Below are positions 5,423 to 11,790 of a DNA stretch of 13,734 nt, piece after piece. Source of the stretch: CAYXRK01 sp964467615 (lineage in GTDB: Bacteria > Hydrogenedentota > Hydrogenedentia > Hydrogenedentales > GCA-2746185); contig CAYXRK010000127.1 in NCBI GenBank assembly GCA_964467615.1, positions 1-13,734 on the forward strand, given 5' to 3'. Every line of letters starts with the position of its first letter. Position 1 is the first letter of the stretch. A program made the position numbers and the translations under genes. A model generated the notes under the pieces. It had not been told where the DNA came from. It saw nothing but the letters and a program-made list of their open reading frames with translations, and ran no database searches.

Positions 5423-6529
5423 TTAATAGACGGCCTGCACCGGTTCGATTGCGTTTTTCTCGAAGGAAACGCCTCGAGGGTTCCCGCGCCGGTCCTTGCG
5501 GAAGAGGTCCTTCAAGACGACCTTGTCGCGGACAATGCGCAGCACCTGAAATCGGTCGTCAATCAGATCGTTTTCAGCCACGGTTACCGTTCGCGTGCTG
5601 TTGCTCGACACTAGCTTAAAAATAGCCGACTTCACCGCGCCGGTATCGTCCAGCGTAGACGTCAGTACGGAGGAGTAGAGATCGTATTCCTTCTTGACCT
5701 CAACTTGGAGCCGGCGCGTCGCCTCGTTCGGGTAGAGAAACGCGGCGCGCGTCGCCAAGGCGGATGCCTGCCGAACGCTCGCCATTGACCACGGGTCCGC
5801 GTCGAGGTATTCGTTGATACGTCGCTGCAGGGCCGTCAGCGATTGCTCCGAAATGGCCCTGTTCTCAGGGGTGTCGACGTGATCGAGCGCCTCGACCGCG
5901 AACTCGAGCGCCTTGAGCGGATCGTAGTTCGCCCCCGCCTCGAGATACTTGGGCGCCTGGTTTACCCATTGGACCACCGGCGGCTTGTTCTTTTCCGCCA
6001 GATACCCGCGGTACCACCCAATTCCCTTAACACCCCCGAATACCGCCAACACAAGCACCACCACCCCACCCACGATGGGCACGACTCGTTCGACAACCGT
6101 TTGTCTTCGTTTAGGTACTTGGCTACGCTCACGAAGGCTTAGGCCTTCGTCCGCGATTGAGGCGAGGTCTTGGCTGCGAGCATCCAATTCGGGCAAGTCC
6201 GGATCCGATTTGATGTCCGAATCGGAATCCTTCTTCTTTCGCCCGAACACGGACGAACTCGTCGCGGCCTTGCGCGCGGTTTCCTGCTTCGATTTCTGGG
6301 TCTGCTCCACCCGGTACGACTCGAGTGCGTCCATTACGCTACCCGAAGCCGCCCGGTGAAATATCGTTTCGCCTCCCAAATCCGAGGACGTGAGTTCCCT
6401 CAATTCGTCTTTGGGCTTTCCGACTTCTTCCCCACAGAACCTGCATTTAGTGGCCAATACAGAGATCGACATCCGGCAACTAGGGCAGACGCGTGTCTTC
6501 TCGGTGTATTCTTGTCCCTCGTTTGACAC
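5423..6529 (-). CDS. Zinc-ribbon, single-pass membrane protein of unknown function
   Basis: A 368-residue protein I do not recognise as a named family. Residues 15-32 form a zinc ribbon with two CxxC pairs (C15/C18 and C29/C32: CPSC and CRFC). A charged, low-complexity linker rich in Lys, Ser and Asp covers about 75-145. One strong transmembrane helix lies at about 149-170 (VPIVGGVVVLVLAVFGG), followed by a mostly helical domain (about 180-290) and a beta-like C-terminal region (about 300-368). The topology is probably zinc ribbon inside and C-terminal half outside. The start is GTG at 6529 with a GGGAG site upstream. It has its own promoter, a 106-base gap from the aldolase gene, and 96 bases before the purine gene. 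Zinc-ribbon plus single-helix proteins of this build are common as lineage-specific envelope or sensor proteins; nothing more specific can be claimed. Confidence 0.8.
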   Translation of the reverse strand: MSNEGQEYTEKTRVCPSCRMSISVLATKCRFCGEEVGKPKDELRELTSSDLGGETIFHRAASGSVMDALESYRVEQTQKSKQETARKAATSSSVFGRKKKDSDSDIKSDPDLPELDARSQDLASIADEGLSLRERSQVPKRRQTVVERVVPIVGGVVVLVLAVFGGVKGIGWYRGYLAEKNKPPVVQWVNQAPKYLEAGANYDPLKALEFAVEALDHVDTPENRAISEQSLTALQRRINEYLDADPWSMASVRQASALATRAAFLYPNEATRRLQVEVKKEYDLYSSVLTSTLDDTGAVKSAIFKLVSSNSTRTVTVAENDLIDDRFQVLRIVRDKVVLKDLFRKDRRGNPRGVSFEKNAIEPVQAVY

Positions 6530-6580
6530 GAAGCGCGCTCCCGAGTGAAGGAAGTCTGGCCGGTTGACCGTCGTAGTCGC

Positions 6581-6611
6581 ATTTTACACTGAAGAGCGCG
6601 GAAATGGTCAA
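6581..6611 (-). promoter_or_regulatory. Sigma70-like promoter for the zinc-ribbon gene
   Basis: On the minus strand, -35 TTGACC (6611-6606) is followed after 17 bases by TGTAAA, or after 19 by TAAAAT (6586-6581). The 17-base reading gives 5/6 and 4/6 matches. The start would fall near 6575, about 45 bases before GTG 6529. It indicates that the zinc-ribbon gene can be transcribed apart from ilvE and the aldolase gene. Confidence 0.5.
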
Positions 6612-6635
6612 TAGAGTTACGAATGACTCCCTTGG

Positions 6636-7301
6636 TTATTCTCCGCGATACTGTCGCCCGGTAATACCATAGTCCACGCCGAGTGAGTACAACTTCTCGA
6701 CTTCGGCAGGATCGAGCGCGCGCACGGCGCCCAAAAGACGCGCGGTCCATATCGTCTCCGCGGCGTGTTCGATCTTCTCCATTTTGAAATACGCGTCGAA
6801 GGGATTTCGACCCACGGTTATCGCGCCGTGACGATCAAGCAAAATAGCGTCGCATCGCCGAATCAATTCGCGGATCACCCCCGCGCCATCGCGCGTTCCC
6901 GGCGTCGCGTACGCCGCAGTGGGAATTCCGCCGATGGAATACACCACCTCCGGCAGCACGGCTTCGGCGAGCGATACCCCCGCCAGCGTAAACCCGACCG
7001 CCTTGGGCGGATGCGCATGCACCACGGCGAACACGTCGCTTCGCTCTTCGTACGCGGCCAAATGCGTAAAGAACTCGGACGTCACCCGGCCCTCGCCAGC
7101 GAGCTTCTCTCCCGCCGCGTCCGCAACTAATAAGTCCGCGGGCCGCATGAATCCCTTGGATACGCCGCTCGGGGTACAGAGAAATCGACCGGCATCCAAC
7201 CTCGCGCTGATGTTTCCGTCCGTTGCGGCGACGAGGTTCTTCGCGTACATCCGCCGCCCCACTTCACAAATCTGCTCGCGGAGTTCAGCTTCCGTGGCCA
7301 C
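6636..7301 (-). CDS. Class II aldolase/adducin family protein (L-fuculose-phosphate aldolase-like)
   Basis: A 221-residue zinc-dependent class II aldolase-fold enzyme. Motifs are in the order of fuculose-1-phosphate aldolase: DGNISAR (28-34, phosphate/substrate loop), TPSG (43-46), catalytic E76 in TSEFFTHL, zinc ligands H95 and H97 in VVHAHPP, and H158 in DRHGAITVG. The spacing of E76, H95, H97 and H158 equals that of E. coli FucA shifted by three. The family cleaves sugar phosphates to dihydroxyacetone phosphate and an aldehyde, but it also includes methylthioribulose-phosphate dehydratases and ribulose-phosphate epimerases, so the substrate is not fixed. I chose the GTG at 7301: an AAGGAGG site lies about 9 bases upstream. 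The longer frame to 7526 would overlap ilvE by 181 bases and has no family-like sequence. It lies 44 bases after the ilvE stop and is probably co-transcribed with it. Confidence 0.87.
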   Translation of the reverse strand: MATEAELREQICEVGRRMYAKNLVAATDGNISARLDAGRFLCTPSGVSKGFMRPADLLVADAAGEKLAGEGRVTSEFFTHLAAYEERSDVFAVVHAHPPKAVGFTLAGVSLAEAVLPEVVYSIGGIPTAAYATPGTRDGAGVIRELIRRCDAILLDRHGAITVGRNPFDAYFKMEKIEHAAETIWTARLLGAVRALDPAEVEKLYSLGVDYGITGRQYRGE

Positions 7302-7345
7302 CGATGCGCCCCTCCTTCCTACAACTCGCGCGATGGCGACGTCGT

Positions 7346-8275
7346 TCAATAGACCGGCGTGCACCAGTGGCGATACTTCGCAACTTTCCCTTGCACGACT
7401 TGAAAGTAGAGGTCTTGAAGCTTCTTCGAGACGGGGCCCGGCTTGCCGTCCCCGACGACTCGCCGATCCACCGAACGGACCGGCGACACCTGCGCGCCGG
7501 TTCCGCAGAAGAACAACTCGTCGCACACATAAAGCTCCGTGCGGGCGATGGCCCGCTCAATGACCTCGATCCCGAATTCCTCGCGGGCGAGTTCCATGAC
7601 CGCGGCGCGCGTAATGCCAATGAGGATGTCCGCGCTCGGCGGTGTCGTGATCAGCGTTCCATCGAGGACCATGAAGATATTCATCGCGCTGCCTTCGGCA
7701 ACGCTCCCATCTTCCCTCAGAACTATCGCCTCGTCGAATCCATTTTGTTCCGCTTCGCTCGAAGCCAACGCTGAATTCACGTAACTCCCTGTCGTTTTCG
7801 CGCGGCTCGGGATGGCATTGTCCGACACCCGCCGCCAAGACGACACCGCGACATCGAGTCCATTGACCACGTCCACGTAGTCGCCGAGTTTGATAGCGTA
7901 GCAACACAAACTCGCGCTGACGCCGTGGACTTTCGGGCCGAGCACTTGCGCGTTCTTGTAGCAAATGGGCCGCAGGTAAATGCCCTCGTGAAAGCCGCTG
8001 CGTTTGGCCACCTCGACGCACACCTTCGCGATGTCCTCGCGCGACTCCGGTATTTCCATGCACATGATGTTGAAGTTGCGGACCATGCGGTCGACGTGTT
8101 CCGGCAATCGAAAAATCAGTACGTTGTCTTCTTCCGCGTTGTAGTAGCCGCGAATCCCCTCGAACAGGGCGGTCCCGTAGTTAAAGGCATGGGTCAAGAT
8201 ACTAAGTTTCGCGTCTTCGACGGGCACATACTCGCCCTCGAAGTAGGCGACCTGCCCTGGGTGCATCACGCGCAT
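7346..8275 (-). CDS. ilvE: Branched-chain amino acid aminotransferase
   Basis: A 309-residue class IV (fold type IV) PLP aminotransferase that interconverts Leu, Ile and Val with their 2-oxo acids using glutamate/2-oxoglutarate in the cytosol. The PLP lysine is K160 in IPSRAKTTGSYVNSAL, the same position as in E. coli IlvE. HAFNYGTALFEGIRGY (29-44), YLRPICYKN (100-108), VAEGSAMNIF (192-201) and LIGITR are further family marks. Length and collinearity are standard. The ATG at 8275 has a GGAGGG site 6-7 bases upstream; an ATG three codons in is a weaker alternative. A promoter lies just upstream and the class II aldolase gene follows after 44 bases. D-amino-acid transaminase and ADC lyase are relatives, but motif and length favour IlvE. 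Confidence 0.94.
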   Translation of the reverse strand: MRVMHPGQVAYFEGEYVPVEDAKLSILTHAFNYGTALFEGIRGYYNAEEDNVLIFRLPEHVDRMVRNFNIMCMEIPESREDIAKVCVEVAKRSGFHEGIYLRPICYKNAQVLGPKVHGVSASLCCYAIKLGDYVDVVNGLDVAVSSWRRVSDNAIPSRAKTTGSYVNSALASSEAEQNGFDEAIVLREDGSVAEGSAMNIFMVLDGTLITTPPSADILIGITRAAVMELAREEFGIEVIERAIARTELYVCDELFFCGTGAQVSPVRSVDRRVVGDGKPGPVSKKLQDLYFQVVQGKVAKYRHWCTPVY

Positions 8276-8310
8276 GAGGTCCCTCCAAGTTGGTAGCGGG
8301 AAAGCGGTGT

Positions 8311-8339
8311 ACTCTAGATGCGCAGTCCCAACGAGTCAA
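8311..8339 (-). promoter_or_regulatory. Sigma70-like promoter for ilvE-aldolase
   Basis: On the minus strand, -35 TTGACT (8339-8334), 17-base spacer, -10 TAGAGT (8316-8311): 5/6 and 4/6 matches. The predicted start near 8304 gives a leader of about 29 bases to the ATG at 8275, too short for a leader-peptide attenuator. Confidence 0.48.
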
Positions 8340-8390
8340 TTCAAGAACGCCGCGAAGTATGCGCACGGCCCGGCCGTCCGAGGCCGATTC

Positions 8391-9260
8391 TCAGGCCGCG
8401 TGCCTTCGCAGCCAATCCAGCGCGCCTGGCGTCGCCAGCCACGCGATCCCGGAGTGCAGGACACAGATCACTGCTTCACTTATATGACCCATCTCGTAAT
8501 AACCGGGAAGCGTCTCCGGCAGCTTCTTTCTCCCCGTCAGCAGTTGGGGAACATGCGGGTTCGTTGCGATAGCTAGCCTCAACGCGGCGAGGGCCCGGGG
8601 CGCATCACCATGCTTCCGAAAATCCAGCAGCGCGCGCGAATACAACCAGATCGCCATAGTGTCGCCGTCGAATTGTGCTAGAAGCTTTTCCGCTTCGCTA
8701 TCGCGGCCCACCGCGATCAACCAAGTAACTAAAAAGTAGCGGTTTCCCTGATTGTCACTCGGGTTGAGGCGGAGCAACTCCCAATACAAATCAATCGCTT
8801 CTACATACTCGCCATTCTCCCAGAGCGATTGCGCGAGCGACGCTAACGCGCGCATGTAGGGCCGCGTCTCAAGAAGTCCCCAGAAATAGCCGACATTCTG
8901 TTTGAAGCATTTCTTGCCCAACGAGCGCTCGGCGCCTTCGACCGCCCGGCGATAGAGTTTGATTCGTTCGGCAAGGGTCACGCGGGGCCCCTGCGCCAGG
9001 ACCCCATAGGCGTCGGCGCAATCGGGCCAAAGTTTCAGCGCCTTGCGGGCCAACTCGGCGCGCTTGCGGTGGCTGGAAGTTTCCCACGCCGTGTAGACCA
9101 TCTCTTGCGCTTCGCGTTGCGGCGTAAGCTCAGCACCTAATGCGAACCCCGCGAGGATCGGTTCAAGAGAGGGAGGCGTTTCGGGAGTTTTCGATTTCTT
9201 CCGCGCTACACCCTTCTTTGGCTTCGCCGCTTTGGAACGCTTGGGGCCTTCTTGTTTCAT
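8391..9260 (-). CDS. TPR-like conserved protein with Lys-rich N-terminus
   Basis: A 289-residue protein. Residues 1-30 are rich in Lys, Pro and Ala (KRSKAAKPKKGVARKK) and probably disordered. The rest is an alpha-helical, tetratricopeptide-like repeat array: ARKALKLWPDCADAYGVLAQ, then a well-marked block GYFWGLLETRPYMRALASLA, then EAIDLYWELLRLNPSDNQGN and ALAALRLAIATNPHVPQLL. The GLLETRPYMRA and LNPSDNQGNRY blocks belong to a TPR family found across bacteria and distantly resembling eukaryotic ST7; the biochemical role is not established. No signal peptide, so cytoplasmic. I chose ATG 9260 because a GGAGGA site (9265-9270) stands right before it; an ATG five codons earlier (9275) lacks one. 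It lies 115 bases upstream of ilvE, divergent from the acyl-CoA dehydrogenase. Role as a protein-protein scaffold is inference only. Confidence 0.83.
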   Translation of the reverse strand: MKQEGPKRSKAAKPKKGVARKKSKTPETPPSLEPILAGFALGAELTPQREAQEMVYTAWETSSHRKRAELARKALKLWPDCADAYGVLAQGPRVTLAERIKLYRRAVEGAERSLGKKCFKQNVGYFWGLLETRPYMRALASLAQSLWENGEYVEAIDLYWELLRLNPSDNQGNRYFLVTWLIAVGRDSEAEKLLAQFDGDTMAIWLYSRALLDFRKHGDAPRALAALRLAIATNPHVPQLLTGRKKLPETLPGYYEMGHISEAVICVLHSGIAWLATPGALDWLRRHAA

Positions 9261-9764
9261 TTCTTCCTCCGGCATTTGCTGAAGAGGAAGGTATCACGCC
9301 AGCCGAAGGACATGGAACATCGAATCGTTCGTCCGCACCGACATTTCGGGAAGCCTATCGATCGGAAGGGCGGATTCACGTCAAATGAGCGTTATCCGCA
9401 AGAAAGACGACATTGATCTGGCGGGAAGACCGCAATCCTAACCAACTGTCGAAAAAGCACTTACGACCTGAATCGAGGGGGGGGTTGAAGTATCTTGACA
9501 AATCTGTTGCTTAGGATATAATACACATGTTAACAATCACCCCTGCATACTTCCCCCACATTTGAATCGTTCGTGGCGCCGCGTCGAGCGGGGGGGTTCC
9601 GATACTTTCGCCGATCTGGAAATCATCCAAGCGAGAAGTTAGCATGTAAACGAACTCGAGGTGCTTCATGACTATTCGAGTTGCTTGATTAAAGGAACAC
9701 ACACGACCGTGAACCCACGCGGCCGCGTCAACATACGGACCGAGGAACGAAGGGGAGTCTAGCC
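9261..9764. other. Intergenic region (504 bases) between divergent genes
   Basis: No convincing gene is present; the only frames are short and lack ribosome sites. The half near the TPR gene (9276-9475) shows nothing I can name. The half near the acyl-CoA dehydrogenase holds a consensus promoter, two G-tracts (8 Gs at 9477-9484 and 7 Gs at 9590-9596), a C-tract at 9553-9557, three copies of an AAGTAT core in mixed orientation (9488-9493, 9547-9552, 9602-9607), and a hairpin (AACTCGA at 9653-9659 with TCGAGTT at 9676-9682). Confidence 0.6.
9495..9522 (+). promoter_or_regulatory. Perfect-consensus sigma70 promoter for the acyl-CoA dehydrogenase
   Basis: TTGACA (9495-9500), 16-base spacer, TATAAT (9517-9522): both hexamers match consensus at 6/6. 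The predicted start near 9529 leaves a leader of about 235 bases before ATG 9765. An AAGTATC element (9488-9494) abuts the -35 and is placed where an activator or repressor could bind. Confidence 0.82.
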
Positions 9765-11738
9765 ATGGCCGACGTACATTCGAATGAAGCCAAAGACAAG
9801 GCGATGGAACTCGCGGAACAGTCGCGCGAAGCGGACTGGAAGTTTCCGAGTTTCACCGCGGAAATGTTCCGCGGAAAATTCCGTTGGGACCTGTTGCACC
9901 CCTACCCCGAGCAATCGGCCGCAGAGAAGCGTATCGGCGATGAGTACATCGCGAAGGTCCGCGAGATTTGCGACAAGCACATCTTCCCGGACGAGATGGA
10001 TGAGACGGGCGAATTCTCGAAGGACGCGATCCGCGCACTGGCCGAGCTTGGCATCTTCGGCATGAACATCTCGAAGGAGTACGGCGGCCTCGGCTTTAGC
10101 AAGGTGAACTACTGCCGCGTGCTTCACTTCCTCGGCAGCTACTGCCACAACACCGTGACCCTCGTCTCGGCGCACCAAAGCATCGGCTGCCCGCAGCCCC
10201 TCAAATTATTTGGAACGAAGGAACAGAAGGAACGCTTCTTGCCGCGCATGGCCCGAGGCGCTATTTCGGCCTTCGCGCTCACGGAAAACCACGTCGGCTC
10301 CGACCCCGCCCGCATGAGTTGCACCGCGACGCCGACCCCGGACGGCAAGCACTACCTCATCAACGGCGAAAAACTCTGGATTACAAACGGCACCCAGGCC
10401 GACTTGCTCATCGTCATGGTCCAGACGCCGCCGAAAATCGTGAAGGGCAAGGAGCGCATGCAGATCAGCGCGGTGATCGTCGAAACCGACTCACCGGGTT
10501 TCACCGTCGACACGCGCTGCCGCTTCCTCGGCCTCAAGACGATCATGAACGGCGTGCTCAAGTTCGACAACGTCAAAATCCCCGCCGAGAACCTCATCGG
10601 CAAGGAAGGCGACGGTCTGCGCATCGCGTTGACGACGCTGAACACGGGCCGGCTCGGTTTGCCCGCGGCGTCGGTTGGCGGATGCAAGGCCGTTACGCAA
10701 GAGTGCCAACGCTGGATCAAGGAACGGATCCAATGGGGCGTGCCCATCGGCAAGCACCAGCACATCGCCCGCATGTCGGCCAACATCGCAGCCGACACCT
10801 TCGCGATGGAGTCCCTCGTGTGGCTCGCGTCCTCGTGGGCGGACCTCGGTAACGCGGACATCCGCCTCGAAGCCGCCGCCGCCAAGTACTTCTGCTCCGA
10901 GACCTCGTGGCGCGTCCTCGACGACTTCCTACAAGTTCGCGGCGGCCGCGGCTACGAAACTTCCCGTTCGCTGCACAACCGCGGCGAGCGCCCGGTCCCG
11001 GTCGAGCGCTGGCTCCGCGACGCGCGCATCGGCCGCATCTTCGAAGGCTCGACACAGGTCATGCATCTCATCATGGCGCGCGAAGCGATGGACACCCATT
11101 TCAAACTCGTCATGCCCATACTCCAGCCCAAGCCCGGCCAGACGGAAGGCAAGATCGGCCTGATGATCAAGGCCGCGAAGTTCTACGCGAAGTGGCTCCC
11201 CGGCCTCTACGTCCCCGGCAGTCAGGACTTCAACACGCGCTACCTCAACGCCACCAACCAGTCCTACCTCCCGTGGATCGACAAGACGGGCCGCCGCCTC
11301 GCGCGCAGGCTCTTCTTCACCATGGCCAAGCACCGCGAGAAGCTCGAGTTCGAGCAAGTCATTCTCGGCAACTTCGTCGACATCGGCGTTGACCTCTTCG
11401 CCATGGCCGCAACGCTCGCCTTCTGCGAACAAAAACTCGCCATCGACCCGAGCGATCAATCACCGCAGGAGCTCGCGGACCTCTTCTGCAAAAACGCACG
11501 CACGCGCATCGAGCAGAACTTCCGCGCGGTCCGCAAGAACCACAACGAACTGTTCCAGCGCGTCGCGGATTCGCTCATGAAGGGCGACTTCGAATGGATG
11601 TACAGCGACGTCTACGGCGACGTGCCGAAACATTGGGAACACGTCCCGCAGGGGCTGCACGACGCGGTTCCCGCGCAAGTCCCCACACATTCGCCCCGCG
11701 CTTCGGTCCGTTCCGAGGAAACCGTCGCCGCGAAATAA
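9765..11738 (+). CDS. Acyl-CoA dehydrogenase with C-terminal extension
   Basis: A 657-residue FAD-dependent acyl-CoA dehydrogenase, the first oxidation step of fatty-acid beta-oxidation. The core has the three usual parts: N-terminal helical domain (about 55-165), middle beta domain starting at signature FALTENHVGSD (170-180), and C-terminal helical domain (about 283-445) with QVRGGRGYE and the catalytic base E427 in RIGRIFEGSTQ. Short-chain members are about 380 residues. The additional 200 residues (about 450-650) resemble the extra helical domain of very-long-chain/ACAD9-type or large FadE enzymes, which favours long-chain substrates (inference). No signal peptide. The ATG at 9765 has an AAGGGGAG site 7 bases upstream. 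It is monocistronic, with its own consensus promoter and terminator. Codons end in C or G more strictly than in neighbours, consistent with strong expression. No ETF genes are present in the window. Confidence 0.95.
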   Translation: MADVHSNEAKDKAMELAEQSREADWKFPSFTAEMFRGKFRWDLLHPYPEQSAAEKRIGDEYIAKVREICDKHIFPDEMDETGEFSKDAIRALAELGIFGMNISKEYGGLGFSKVNYCRVLHFLGSYCHNTVTLVSAHQSIGCPQPLKLFGTKEQKERFLPRMARGAISAFALTENHVGSDPARMSCTATPTPDGKHYLINGEKLWITNGTQADLLIVMVQTPPKIVKGKERMQISAVIVETDSPGFTVDTRCRFLGLKTIMNGVLKFDNVKIPAENLIGKEGDGLRIALTTLNTGRLGLPAASVGGCKAVTQECQRWIKERIQWGVPIGKHQHIARMSANIAADTFAMESLVWLASSWADLGNADIRLEAAAAKYFCSETSWRVLDDFLQVRGGRGYETSRSLHNRGERPVPVERWLRDARIGRIFEGSTQVMHLIMAREAMDTHFKLVMPILQPKPGQTEGKIGLMIKAAKFYAKWLPGLYVPGSQDFNTRYLNATNQSYLPWIDKTGRRLARRLFFTMAKHREKLEFEQVILGNFVDIGVDLFAMAATLAFCEQKLAIDPSDQSPQELADLFCKNARTRIEQNFRAVRKNHNELFQRVADSLMKGDFEWMYSDVYGDVPKHWEHVPQGLHDAVPAQVPTHSPRASVRSEETVAAK

Positions 11739-11758
11739 TCTGCACGACTTCGCACCTG

Positions 11759-11790
11759 GGGCCGATCTCAAACCGGGATCGGCCCTTTTT
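11759..11790 (+). terminator. Intrinsic terminator of the acyl-CoA dehydrogenase gene
   Basis: GGGCCGATC (11759-11767) pairs perfectly with GATCGGCCC (11777-11785) around a 9-base loop and is followed at once by TTTTT (11786-11790), 21 bases after the TAA. The last T is the first base of the convergent gene's stop triplet on the plus strand. There is no A-tract on the other side, so it should act only for plus-strand transcripts. Confidence 0.9.

Noticed and set aside
7302..7526. N-terminal extension of the class II aldolase frame into ilvE
   Set aside because: It would overlap ilvE by 181 bases with Arg-rich, non-family sequence. A strong ribosome site and GTG at 7301 give the family-length protein.
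9385..9441. 18-residue plus-strand frame (MSVIRKKDDIDLAGRPQS)
   Set aside because: No clear ribosome site, no match to anything I know, and too short to support without conservation.
9527..9688. Short upstream frames in the dehydrogenase leader (for example ATG at 9527, MLTITPAYFPHI, and ATG at 9669, MTIRVA)
   Set aside because: The first begins at about the transcription start and neither has a good ribosome site; there is no run of regulatory codons as in an attenuator peptide.
9511..9702. 63-codon minus-strand frame in the intergenic region
   Set aside because: It overlaps the consensus promoter and leader of the dehydrogenase, has no ribosome site and no recognisable sequence.
10319..11459. 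Several long frames (about 160-177 codons) on both strands inside the acyl-CoA dehydrogenase gene
   Set aside because: They arise from the high GC of third positions. Their products are Arg/Pro/Ala-rich with no family motifs, while the main frame is a full-length, motif-complete enzyme.
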